Below, one piece after another: positions 1 through 11,023 of a stretch of 64,000 nucleotides of DNA. Numbering within the stretch: position 1 is the first letter of the stretch; each line of letters opens with the position of its first letter. Source of the stretch: Leptoclinus maculatus (Eukaryota > Chordata > Actinopteri > Perciformes > Stichaeidae); NCBI GenBank assembly GCA_032191485.1, contig JAVDOI010000009.1:23330343-23394342 (forward strand), in the 5' to 3' direction. The notes below the pieces were generated by a model. It worked only from the letters and a program-made list of their open reading frames with translations. It searched no databases and was not told where the DNA came from. Position numbers and translations under genes: made by a program.

Positions 1-762
1 ATTTACCTTCGCCTAATGTTCATTTTTTATGGAGTAGAACTTGAACGCATCATGTTGAAACTCAACGGCAACCTTGGTTAACGTTAGCTGTCCACCAGCT
101 GCTACCAGCTAACGTTAACTAGCTCTCCTCCTGCCAATTCTAATACAGATATATTGTTCACAATGTCGCGCTGTCAGGGAAAAATAGGGTTCATTCTCTG
201 GCCGCGTCGATAGAGACTTTACTGCGTCCTTTAGGATTTTAGACACCAGTACTTGACGTTTTCAGAATTTTGTTAAGGAAGTACAGGTTCACCTGACATC
301 TCTAAAAAAGATTACCCACTTTCTCTGGGTTATTAATAAACCCATTGGAAGTAGCTAAGGAGTGAGCCATCTCGCTTCCGTGTCATCTCTGTTGAAAGTT
401 GCACATGCGCAGTTCCAATCGGGCACTCGGGAGAAAATTGCGGCGGGTAAAGACAAAGTTTATGAACTGAAGTGCAATCGAGCATTTCAATTATCCTGGA
501 AACAGGTGTTTAGTTGGGTGTCGTTACAGGATGTGGACAAAACTCCTGATACATTAACTTAAATATAGATTAAACCTGACATTAGATAACCTCTAATAAG
601 TAAAACCATTACGTCTATAGGGCAAGTACATTTTACAGGGAAGGCCACCCTCTGTGCTTATTCCCTCATTTGTGTGCGTGCATTTGCTGCAGGAGCGTTG
701 TCCCACGATCAGGAAGCCAAAGGTCAGAAGTCAAATAAATAGTTGTCAGGAGGGCCTCATCC

Positions 763-779
763 CGAGAGAGAGACAGAGA

Positions 780-819
<40 letters not shown>
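763..819. repeat. (GA)n microsatellite
   Basis: GAGAGA tract with a few C and GG interruptions. Confidence 0.95.
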
Positions 820-822
<3 letters not shown>

Positions 823-1583
823 GAAACTGGATGTGAAATTAGCGTTTTTTAGCTGCAGAATACAAGCCCTTGCCCCTTTTTCCCCGTTTTGTCTTCTCTT
901 AAAGCAGCCTAAATGAGTTTTGTATATGAGACGATAAAGGTTAATACTGTAATTAAAGTTTCAGCTAAATGTAGTTGAATAAGGACAGACATGGGAAATG
1001 TACAATAAATGAAAAATTCTGCCTCACAATATGTCTTTTTCTGTATGCATATTGGAATTGCTTTGAATCGTGTAAGTATAATACCATTGAAACTGGAAGT
1101 TAGACTTTGCAGAGCATCTGAAAACACATTTATTTTACATTACCAATAAGCTCCCCTCGGCATGATTCATTCTCCTCAACGTCCTGCGCCGCCGAGGATT
1201 TTGCATTAACAAGGTTCTGCCGTAGATGAAATAGGTGGCCTCCCCTCACACACAAACTGCATCAAACTGAGGCGACAATCCCATTTCCGAAAAGCCATGT
1301 GAAATGGATACGTCAACACAAAACGAACAGGGAGACAGGGAGAGAGATGATGGGGGGTTGGAGGAAAAGGGGGAGATGTGCGGAAGGATAAAAGATGGAT
1401 TAAGGTTGTGTTTCAGATTGAGCGGTTTGTATGTGCTGCATGTGTGCATTTAATGTGTATGTGTTTAGTGTAACAGTAAGCTGAGAGATGTGCGACTTTA
1501 TTTGCTACAGTGTTTTTCCTGCAGCCTGCCGTTCCCCATGTCTCAGAGGGAGAAAGCCTTCTTACCCAACATACTTATCTCTG

Positions 1584-1806
1584 ACTGTGTGTGTGTTTGT
1601 GTGTGTGTGCGAACCCCTTTACATGTGATAATGACAGCTGTAATGCCTGTCTGATATCTACTCAGCTCTGGGACTTCAGTTGCATGTTTGTATCTGTTTG
1701 TGTGTGTGTGTGTGTGTGTGTTTGTGTACAAGGACCTGGAACATGCTCTTTGGATCGACATGCTTTAAACGGTCTTTGTGTGAACGCAGCAACTGGATAA
1801 TCTATA

Positions 1807-1841
<35 letters not shown>
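1584..1841. repeat. three TG tracts in 260 bases
   Basis: TG runs at 1584-1610, 1698-1727 and 1809-1841, separated by unique sequence. Confidence 0.93.
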
Positions 1842-1844
<3 letters not shown>

Positions 1845-3290
1845 GGGGAACACTGTGTGATACGACAGGTGTTGGGGATGAGATCTCCAATTATCACACT
1901 TTAATACCTTTTTTTCCCTCTTCACACATAAACACACACCTCAGAGTGAAGTGGAGGGGCGATTCAGGCAGAAGCGAAAATGTAGTGAGAGTCCGGAAAA
2001 AAGAGTTTTTCTTTTTTTGTGAACCTGTATGTTTTAATGGGTCTAATAAACAGACTAGTGTACATTACAAGATAAAAGGCTAGAACTCAAATAGTGGCCG
2101 GTTTTCAAATAATATAAAACCTTGACAAACAAACAAAGGTTGGTGCCAATACGAACACTAATCTCTGATTGGCTGGCATGCGTCTGGTAAAATCTTAAAA
2201 AGGACAGTTTTTACAACAACAACACAAAAACACTGAGAGCAACTATGAGGTAACCGTAGTACCAGAGATTTTACTTGATGCCGTTGGAATAATAGACTCA
2301 GTTTAGGAGGTGGAAACACTTTTCTGCTTTGGTGGATTGTGGCGTTCTCCACCTCCTTCCTGATTTCTATTATTTAAATTCAGGACACCTTTAAGTGAAT
2401 TAGTGCTCATTTACACTTTTACTAGTTGATTTTCATCACCATGACACTTACTCAAGATTTCCAGGAAATATATATTCCTGATGATTATCTTTTTTTTTAA
2501 ATAAAAAGTCTGCATTACAAACTGGAGGCGTGGGGTTGGCAGGCAGGCAGGGCGGTCTATAGATGCTGCTGGGTTGCATGATGGGATGTGTAGGATCTAC
2601 CATTTTTGGAGCTGTGCCCATTGAGGATAAAGTGGGAACATCTCGACCTCTGCAGCTTCTGATGCCTCTTAAAATCTGTCTCTTGTGAAGCCCCAAACTT
2701 AATGGAAGCGTACAACTAAATGACTGGAGTAGTACTTTAAAGTAAAACACATGGAGGAAGTGTGCAGCAAGAGGACGACGCAACACAAACAGAAAACAGA
2801 GAGACTTCTTCCTAAAATACGATACAATGCATTTATAAAGTATAAGTTGGAAACAGTGAAAATAAGAAAAAGTTTACTGATGGCTGGTTTTTAAATAAAG
2901 ACCTAAAAAAATGTCAAACTCATGCCAACATTTGAGAATCTGCAGTTTTACTTTGTTTGTGTCATTGCTACCCAAAAGCATGGATACAACTTCACGGATG
3001 TTTCTCTTCATGTGTATGATCTCGACTTTAATGTAGACTTTTGCACTGATAAACACATGTATACAGTCTCCCTCCCTGTGTTCCTGTCGTCTTCCCTCCC
3101 TCCCGTCTTTCTCTCTCTCTCCCTCCTTTGATCGTTCTGTATCTGCTGCATCAGCAAGGTGCCAGGCAGCACAATGACATCATCTAACGGAGACAGTGTG
3201 GGATGACTGACATTATCCTCTGCCCGTCAATCATCATCGCCGCCCGCTAGGAAAGCTGTGTTTATCTGCAGCTGTGACTGACTGAGGGAC

Positions 3291-3292
<2 letters not shown>

Positions 3293-3351
<59 letters not shown>
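3293..3351. repeat. (TG)n microsatellite
   Basis: About 29 uninterrupted TG units. Confidence 0.97.
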
Positions 3352-3353
<2 letters not shown>

Positions 3354-3439
3354 TGCTATGTTCAAAGCATGTCATCACACACGTCTGTTTGCTCCTTTAT
3401 GTTTGCGAGGACTGTTTAATTTTTAACCGAACCCAAAGT

Positions 3440-3745
3440 CAATCTTAACCAGGCGGCAACCTCGGGTTCTGAAAAGTGAAGGAAATGCTGAATTGCCTTA
3501 AATTTGCATTCTCTCTACTGACCATCAGGGGGCGACTCCTCCGGTTGCAAAAAGAAGTCAGATTGTATAGAAGTCAATGACAGAATTATCCTACTTCTCA
3601 CTTAATTTATTACCTCAGTAAACATTGTAAACATTTACGGTCTCAATCTCTAGTTTCAAGTCTCCAATACAGCATGATGTTCATTCAGTAAATTATGATC
3701 CACTTAAGAGTAAAGACCATAAGGCAGGATATGCTTTATTATTAT
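3440..3745 (-). repeat. dispersed fish repeat family R1, copy A
   Basis: In reverse orientation this shares long stretches with 32799-33170 and 61998-62260: the ACTTGAAACTAGAGATTGAG region, GTTTACAATGTTTACTGAGG, and AGTCGCCCCCTG. It is the 3' half of the family and retains both segments that the other two copies lack. Probably a non-autonomous DNA transposon or SINE-like element; class not determined. Confidence 0.8.
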
Positions 3746-3943
3746 TATATTACTGACAGATTTTACAAACATTACATCAGTCTGCAGACTGACAATCACT
3801 GATGACTGTCACTGAATGGGTCCTTTGAAACCCTGAAATGGAATTTTCTCGTGTGCGTTCGTTCCTGCTCATGTGTTTGCAGTGTTTGTACAGTTTTGTA
3901 TGTTTTTACAGAAAGTGTGAGTGTGTGTCGCGTGTGGCCTCTC

Positions 3944-3970
3944 TCTGTGTGTGTGTGTGTGTGTGTGTGT
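3944..3970. repeat. (TG)n microsatellite
   Basis: About 13 TG units. Confidence 0.93.
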
Positions 3971-4116
3971 TATGGTTGGACGACCGTCACAGGCTCATGA
4001 GCTGGCCGTGATCCATGCTGGTGCGTACAGTTTACACATGGTACAGTATGTGTGTCAGCGTAAATGTGTGTGTATATTCGCGTTGACCCATAATGTTTTT
4101 TTTTTGTTTCCTCCAG

Positions 4117-4237
4117 AAAAACAGGGGAGGTGAAGCGAGAGTTGTGCCCCAGTTCAGAGGTCCACTGGCAGGGTGGCCAGGCGTCCCGCAGGGCCTGTGG
4201 CTCCGGGTCTGACCTGGACAATGATCCAGATCTGTGA
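4117..4237 (+). CDS. possible terminal exon of an unidentified gene (39 codons + stop)
   Basis: A strong acceptor-like pyrimidine run (about 4095-4114) ends in CTCCAG at 4116. One base then completes a split codon, followed by 39 codons from KTGEVKRELC to DLDNDPDL and TGA at 4235-4237. 27 of 39 third positions are G or C, unlike the AT-rich surroundings. AATAAA follows at 4645-4650 after a TG repeat. I do not recognise the protein, and no upstream partner exon is convincing in 1-4116, so the rest of the gene would lie to the left of the window. It could instead be a conserved non-coding block or chance; treat as tentative. Confidence 0.38.
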
Positions 4238-4256
4238 GGATGTACCGTCCAGACGA

Positions 4257-4259
<3 letters not shown>

Positions 4260-4316
<57 letters not shown>
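4260..4316. repeat. (TG)n microsatellite
   Basis: About 28 TG units, 23 bases after the candidate exon stop at 4237. Confidence 0.97.
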
Positions 4317-4317
<1 letters not shown>

Positions 4318-4644
4318 ATCTCACTGATTAGACTGACTAGCTGCTTATTGATGTTCTGGTTAATGATGTTCTTGGAACAACAAAGACAGACAGACAGGGG
4401 AGGAAGAGGAGGAGTAGCAGGAAGAAGAGGAAGAGAAGGGAGGTTCATGACAGTCATTATAGAGGGAGAGAAAAAAAAACACATACATATGTCTTTAATT
4501 GTTTCAACAAAATCAAAGGACATTTCTTCGTTTTTTAGGGGCAGTAACATCAAAAGTTCATTTAGAATACCGCATAGATTGAATAGCATAGACGTGAAAT
4601 GTTTCCATTATGAATCTTACTGTCAAGAGAAATGTTTAAAGCTG

Positions 4645-4650
4645 AATAAA
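4645..4650 (+). terminator. AATAAA after the 4117-4237 candidate exon
   Basis: A canonical polyadenylation hexamer 408 bases past the candidate stop. Such hexamers are common by chance in AT-rich DNA, so this is supporting evidence only. Confidence 0.25.
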
Positions 4651-5733
4651 TGAAACATTATACATATATGATAAGCACACATATCCTTTAAAGATGGAAG
4701 AAATAGAAATAGAATTAACTAAAGGGCATGCAGAAAATAATCAGAAATTAGAGGTGTGGTGGAAGTGACGTTAACCGTGATATAAAAATAAGTTAATGTA
4801 TTATGTTAAGAATGTACATATTATTGATAACAATCTAGCACCTTAAATCAGTTTATATATATAGTTATGGTTACAGACGCTCTCTCCACCTTCCTACACT
4901 CGGATTTTAAACGTAATTAATTTGCCAAAATAGAGACAAAACGCACAATTAATTTGACTGGTAACATTATTATTATTTTCAAATGTACTATATTGCTGTA
5001 ATATTGTTACTGTGAATTATTTTGGACACGATAATTGTGTAGTAAAAATCTGATGAAGAAAACTCCCACAGTGTTTGAGACAAAGTGGATTTTTGTGGTT
5101 TTCTAATTTGTGTTTGAATAGAAGAAAAAATTAGTATTTTCTGTTCAGTTCAATCCGGACGCACACGTTTTGGCTGAAGCTGCATTTGATCTGATCACAG
5201 CTGTTATCACCCTTAATCGCGGCTGTTTTTGAATGTAAGGCCTTTCTCAACACAGATATTTTGACTTCTCATAGCAGAACGAGCACCGGCTGCATTCCAT
5301 TTAGATTTGCCATGCTGGCTCACCGCAGCTTATTCAGGCACTTAAATGGAAATGAGTCATTGTTAGTTTCATTAGTTCCACTTGTGCTTCTCCTGCTCGG
5401 AAAACTCTAAATGTCTCCTGTGAAAAACGTATTCCGTTACTGCCAAAAAAACCTTCTTGAATGTACTTAATTAGTGTCTGTATTGCCGAATATATACTGA
5501 TAATATCGTTTAATCAAACATACAGTTCAAATAACATTACATTTGTTCACTGTCAACATTTTATCATCAGAAAACAGATCAGATCCTTTACTCAAATTAG
5601 CACTATAGAAGTGCTTCAAACACAATCATACTAAAAACACACTACTAGAAACTTTCATTTTGTTTATTTTGGTGGTCCCTGTGGACGCAAGCGGTAGTAT
5701 TTTTTCGAGCACTAACTCATTTTACTGCAGCAG

Positions 5734-5780
5734 GGTCTGACAGTCTGCTCCACTCAGTCCTGGTTCTGGTTTCTCCCGTG
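5734..5780 (+). repeat. short dispersed repeat family R5, copy 1
   Basis: CTGACAGTCTGCTCCACTC and AGTCCTGGTTCTGGTTTCTC match 25677-25740. It ends just before the candidate terminal exon at 5797. Confidence 0.6.
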
Positions 5781-5796
5781 CCTCCCTTCCCTCCAG

Positions 5797-5890
5797 TGGG
5801 CCCAACAACATGTTCTGGGTCTCCAACAGTATGGTGTCGGTGTTGTCTCCCAGCGGAGACCAGTATAACCAGTTCAAAGAGAAGTACTAA
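5797..5890 (+). CDS. possible terminal exon of an unidentified gene (30 codons + stop)
   Basis: A pyrimidine-rich stretch ending CCCTCCAG at 5796 is followed by one base and then 30 codons, GPNNMFWVSNSMVSV to NQFKEKY, with TAA at 5888-5890. 25 of 30 third positions are G or C, although the flanks are AT-rich. An AATAAA lies at 5985-5990, about 95 bases after the stop, as expected for a last exon. It has the same acceptor phase as the candidate at 4117, so the two could be alternative last exons of one + strand gene. The family is not recognised. A dispersed repeat fragment lies just upstream (5734-5780), so capture within a repeat is the main alternative. Confidence 0.4.
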
Positions 5891-5984
5891 AGTATTAACA
5901 ACATGATATGTAGAAAATGACTTATCAGGCTTTCTCTTTGGGATGCAGTTACATCATTGTGTTCACCTTCTGAAATATATCTCA

Positions 5985-5990
5985 AATAAA
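5985..5990 (+). terminator. AATAAA after the 5797-5890 candidate exon
   Basis: A canonical hexamer within CTCAAATAAAAG, about 95 bases after the candidate stop codon. The spacing suits a short 3' UTR. Confidence 0.35.
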
Positions 5991-6747
5991 AGTTATCACT
6001 AAATCATGTCACATGGCAGAGAGACTTCTCTGCCACTAACAAACTCATGTAAATGAACAGATCGTGTGCAGAATCCGTACGCAACTGGACAAGATTTCGG
6101 TATCGGAAGCATTCTGGTTTCCGTCATCGGTTCAGTTCGTATTGTCCGATCACTTTGGAGTCTTTTGTTGAACGCAGGTAAACCGTGCATTGATCGAAAT
6201 GCAATATCAGAATTCACCGGCTATCGTTTTGCCGCTGACTTAGCTTTCATTGGTTTAGAGTTAGCGTGTAAACTGGCTAGTTGTGAAGCAATCCGGTCGT
6301 ACACGTCGTCTCTCAACTGGACTCGCATCTCGAGTTGCTAATTGGACTGTAAACAATTTGCAGCGCACGGAAACGGAAGTCTTGGCCCGGATATCCGCTG
6401 GCTAGACGGGAAACCCCAGAAATAAAGCCCCTCGCCAGAGGCTTATCTATCGCCAGACCGATAGCCGATGGGTTCTGAGATTGATAACCATTTGGAAACA
6501 TCTGTTTCTTAAAAAACGCATTTTTTTTTAAGGGAGTTTTTGGACCAAACAAGCTTCATCCAAGTGCTCGAGATCACCATTTAAAGGGATATCGGCTGTG
6601 TACCATGTTTCATCTCTCTGTGTGGAGACTCTGCTGCCTTTGATTGCATGTTACCTCTTATTGTTTAAGTCCTCCTGGGCATTATAATCCACAGCTCTGT
6701 GTGTGTGTTTACATGTTTGTCTGTCTACATGGGTTTGTATCAGTGGG

Positions 6748-6751
<4 letters not shown>

Positions 6752-6788
<37 letters not shown>
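6752..6788. repeat. (TG)n microsatellite
   Basis: About 18 TG units. Confidence 0.95.
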
Positions 6789-6789
<1 letters not shown>

Positions 6790-7279
6790 GTTGGTGCATA
6801 GTCCCTCGGTGGCTGTTCCCCTGCTGTAGACGCCTGTTCTGGCGATAGCATTGTCTCCATGTCCAAAGACCTGCCGGCTGCCCTATTCCACCACGTCTTT
6901 ATCATGCTAATACAGAGGAAGAAGGAACGAGGGAGGAGGGAGGGAGGAGGGAGGAGGGAGGAGGGAACGATAGCTCCACAAACAGAGAGACGGGGGTAAT
7001 CTTTCCTCTCTCCGTCCTCGTCCCCGTTCATTCTCACCACCTCCTCTGTTCCTTCTATCCCCCTCTACTTCCCTTTCTTCTCGTCCCCGCACCCTCTTCA
7101 TCCGCCGCTTTCTTATCTCCCCCCTTACTTCTTTGATAATCCCTCCGAACATTGTCTTCATAATTACACACAACAATGATTCCCATCCTAGCAAGAGAAA
7201 TGTGCGCCGTGCATAGAGAATATTTCATAGATGAGGACCAATGTGTGAATTAATAACTTGGGTCTCTCATATAGGGTTA

Positions 7280-7283
<4 letters not shown>

Positions 7284-7315
<32 letters not shown>

Positions 7316-7334
7316 TGTGTGTGTGCGTGTGTGT
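7284..7334. repeat. (TG)n microsatellite, interrupted
   Basis: TG run with TC and GC interruptions. A poly-C run follows at 7556-7577. Confidence 0.93.
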
Positions 7335-7555
7335 TTGAAGGGGGAGCACATAGAGCCCAGTGTTGTTTTAACACGACTGTTACATTATGCATGCTGACAG
7401 CTCTGCCTGTCCCCATTAAAGGCCCATCTTGTTTCCCCATTATATCTGGTTTCTCTGTTAATAGAGCTCTTTGTGTGGCACTTCCTTTTATACCGGGGTT
7501 GTTACAACAGAAAGGTCAGCGCCGGTACAACCTGCCACGCTGCCGCGCACCAGAA

Positions 7556-7577
7556 CCCCCCCCCCCCCCCCCCCCCC
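7556..7577. repeat. poly-C run
   Basis: About 22 consecutive C. Such runs often mark assembly length uncertainty. Similar runs lie at 29344-29360, 50525-50540 and 54940-54957. Confidence 0.93.
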
Positions 7578-10001
7578 ACCCCCAAAATGACGAGAACGGC
7601 ATGGTCCTCTCATTACAAGAGGTGTGTTCTGTCGTCTCTCCCCTTTGTTTTGGTGCTTTTAGTTTTGGCCATTTTCTGATACGGCAAACATATAACTAAT
7701 TACTTTATTTTAGGGTTAATGAATAATGTATTACTGCTTTATAGATTAGTTATAACTGAATAATAAGGACAACTTTTGATTGTGTAAAATCCACTTGGCA
7801 AGCGAGCGAGTAAGTGAGGGAGCGATCCAGCGCATTATCCATTTCCCGTTAATCACACATTGGAAGCCCCGCTACACAGGCCCACCGCGTCGTTTTACCT
7901 GACCTGCTTTGCCAAGACCTTTTTTGTAGCGACGCAACTTGGTGTGAACAGCCTCATAGATGGCAACCGAATCTTTAAAAGATATTTTTTTAAACTAATT
8001 TGGTGGACGGTGGAGCGATCGAAGCGCCGTGCTTTGACAGCGCTGAGACTTGGGATTATTTTTCGATCAATTCATTCAAACCTTTTTAGAAATGCAAGGG
8101 GCTGCATTGGTGGCGGGGTGAGTTTTCTGGTAGTGAAGATAAAATACGAGCCACACGATTGGCCATGACAGTGCCTTGCTTGATGACGTTGCATCAAAAG
8201 GTTGAGCCATATTTGACTGTTTTGTAGGTCAGCCCCCGCCTTTTATTGATCCCTCGTAGTGATCTCATTGACATGAATGAGTGGGTTGTGGGGTTTATTT
8301 CATGCAGCGCTGCAACACAAGCAACCTAATCTCTGTAGGGGGGGAAACATGCAGCTCTCTCATTGATTTGAAAGTGGGCGCCAAAACAGAGGCTCCCGTA
8401 AATAACACACACCAAATAAAAACTGGGTAGTTCGGCAAAAATGTTAAATTCAGACTCATCTGGTGCAATTTTATTTAGCCTATAATAAACTCTTGAACTC
8501 ATAAATCTGTCAAACCTTGTCTCCTACATAACTATGTTCCTGTACAACTAAACTGCACTCTCAATTATGTTTTCGGGGTAAACTTTTTTTTGTCACAGTT
8601 GCTGGTCTAAACTGTTTGAAACATGTGGTTAACGTTAGAAAAGGAAACAATATAAAACAATTGGCTTAGGTTAGCCAGAAGATTGTGGTTTTGGTTAAAT
8701 ATTAACAAATCAACTTGTACGGCCTCATTCTTCAAGTCAACGCTGACATTGTCACTATTTATTTACCCACAACCACCAACCCTGGCTTAGTCAAGTACTT
8801 CTGAGTACTTCAGTAAAAAACTGTTATCATGCTTTAGTTGGCAGGAGCGGATATTAATGAAAATAACTAATGAAATATGTTTAATTTAATATATACTGTA
8901 TGTGTCTATGATATGATGTTAAAACATATGCTAATGCAATTTAGCTGTACATGTACATTACTTGGTGATATAATCATTTTTTTCCTTAAAGAACAGTCCG
9001 ACCACTTACTTTGTGAAAAAGAGTTGCAGAACGTTCAAACCAAAATCCATTTGTCAAGAGTTGCATGTGCAGTCTTGATGGAATAACCTTTTATTATTCA
9101 TACACTAGCATCCGTCACTTCAGGTCTATCTTTATTATGTTTTAAAGAGAAACATATGACCCTTTTATTAATGACTTGTCTTGTTGCCTGCTGTTATAAA
9201 CGTTTCCCTCATCCATCCACCTCATCTCACCAGTCTGAACAGATAAAATACGAAACGTTACACCAAGTTGAATTCCCAAATGAAGTAAAACCACATCCAT
9301 GAATCTTTCCTTATTTTAGTACCCATAATTCTGCGGGTTTGCGGGCAAATTTCCGTCCAAATTCTGTCACAACTAGAAAAATGCATGTGTGTGTGATTAT
9401 ATTTAACGTAGCTACTACTTAGAAATCCTCCAATCATCACAAACGCTGTGGAATGACTTCATTATAATAACTGCATTAGAATAATATCCCTCTTCTTCTC
9501 CTTTCCTCCCCAGCTTTTGTTTTTTTTTCTCTCTCTCAATTGTACCTCTTTGACCTCCCCTTCGCTCCTCCCTTCTCCCTCTCCCTCTCTCATCCGAGTC
9601 CACTGTGTGCAGGCCTCTGCCAGTGATCCGTGGATGGTAATGGCCATTCCTGCTGCTCCCACAGCACACACCATTACTACTGGAACACCCAGACTGGGAG
9701 CGGCAGACGGAGACGCAAAGAAAAGGGAAAAGAGGAAGAGGGAAGATTGAGAGAGAAAGACGTACTATTTGGGGTTTTTTGAAAAGTATAATCATGACAT
9801 AGAGGCATAGCAGCATGGTGCATGGATGTGTGTGTGTGTGTGTGTGTGGATCATTTCATGGTGAGGATTAGAGAGGGCCAGGTAGGATATCTTGTTTCCT
9901 GTGACCTGCTCATCGCGAGGTTTCCCACACTCATCACTTCACTCTATCACATCCCTCTTGCAGAGATATAAAACATATAGACGTTGTTCCCTCCGACTCC
10001 C

Positions 10002-10054
<53 letters not shown>
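10002..10054. repeat. (CA)n microsatellite
   Basis: About 26 CA units. Confidence 0.97.
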
Positions 10055-10055
<1 letters not shown>

Positions 10056-10131
10056 GTTACATTGCACACATCCCATACTTAGATGCTGACTGTAAATCAA
10101 ACACCTCATTCATACTCTCACTTTCAGTCTA

Positions 10132-10133
<2 letters not shown>

Positions 10134-10198
<65 letters not shown>

Positions 10199-10199
10199 A
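10134..10199. repeat. (TG)n microsatellite
   Basis: About 33 units with one TA interruption. It lies only 80 bases after the CA tract at 10002, giving an inverted CA...TG pair. Confidence 0.97.
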
Positions 10200-10978
10200 A
10201 TGCTATATATTCCTGTCACACTGAAAACTTGAGAGATGCGTGTGTTTCCTGCGACTCACTGTGGGTTATGATAACAACCGTTTCTCCTGTCAACAGCCCA
10301 TAATGTCAGATTTACAGGGTTGCCCCCGGTAACCAGCCGGGCTGGCATGGCTGAGTGATTCTACAGCATCTGTCAGAGCCAGAGAGGCCATCTATCACAC
10401 ACACACACACACATATATATCTGATGTGTCTCTCACATATTTTCAGTAGAACAGGGAGACAATGTCAGCGTGAATTATCCTACAGCTCTCTCTTTCCTTT
10501 TCCTTCAAAGTGAGACTGTTTGTTTAAACAGCAGCAAGAGGAAAAGGCTGCGGTGGATGTTTGAGAATACAAAGCATCTGATTTTGTCGGGCGATCTACA
10601 AGCCTGCTTTCAGACCTCTGAATCTGCATTCACATCTCAGATACTGTTTCATTAATTCAAATAGGCACGATGCCGTTTACTTTGTTTCAATCAACGCTTT
10701 CATAAAGTGTGTTTCTTACATTCCTGTGCTTAAAACTCGTGTGACACCACACAAAATGTCATATAAAGTCCTCAAAAAGAAATGATGAATAATAAAAGTC
10801 AGGCTCCACACAAAAGAAAACAATGCAAGTTCAAGAAGACATTCACCTCGGTGATGGAGCGAGCTACAAACCTTTTAGAAGCCGCGTCCGCCAAAGTGTG
10901 TTTACACCAGGCAAGCTTATGTAGTTTGATTATTTGCCTCGGGAGTGCCGCGTTACAAACGCCAGCCGTGTGACGAGG

Positions 10979-11023
10979 CACCGAGCGTCTCCTCTGCACC
11001 GAGCGTCTCCTCTGCACCGAGCG
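10979..11023 (+). repeat. 18-bp tandem repeat, 2.5 units
   Basis: CACCGAGCGTCTCCTCTG occurs twice exactly (10979-10996, 10997-11014), followed by a 9-base partial unit. Confidence 0.93.

Larger units (their letters stand above)
1..4116. other. gene-poor left segment
   Basis: Holds microsatellites, repeat copy R1-A and unique stretches (1140-1330 and 3130-3290 are the cleanest). No exon could be supported. Short open frames are repeat-driven or lack splice context. Confidence 0.6.

Noticed and set aside
1591..1937. Open frames rich in VCVC, HTHT or similar dipeptides (also near 4.2, 10.0, 18.1, 22.9, 30.5, 36.6, 41.3 and 54.4 kb)
   Set aside because: They are translations of (TG)n/(CA)n microsatellites, which lack stops in every frame.
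3152..3205. Possible terminal exon after TGCTGCATCAG (KVPGSTMTSS..., stop)
   Set aside because: Only 16 codons, weak pyrimidine tract and no third-position GC bias; more like non-coding unique DNA.
7860..8168. 102-residue + strand frame
   Set aside because: No recognisable domain, no splice context, and it lies in CpG-rich sequence resembling transposon remnant.
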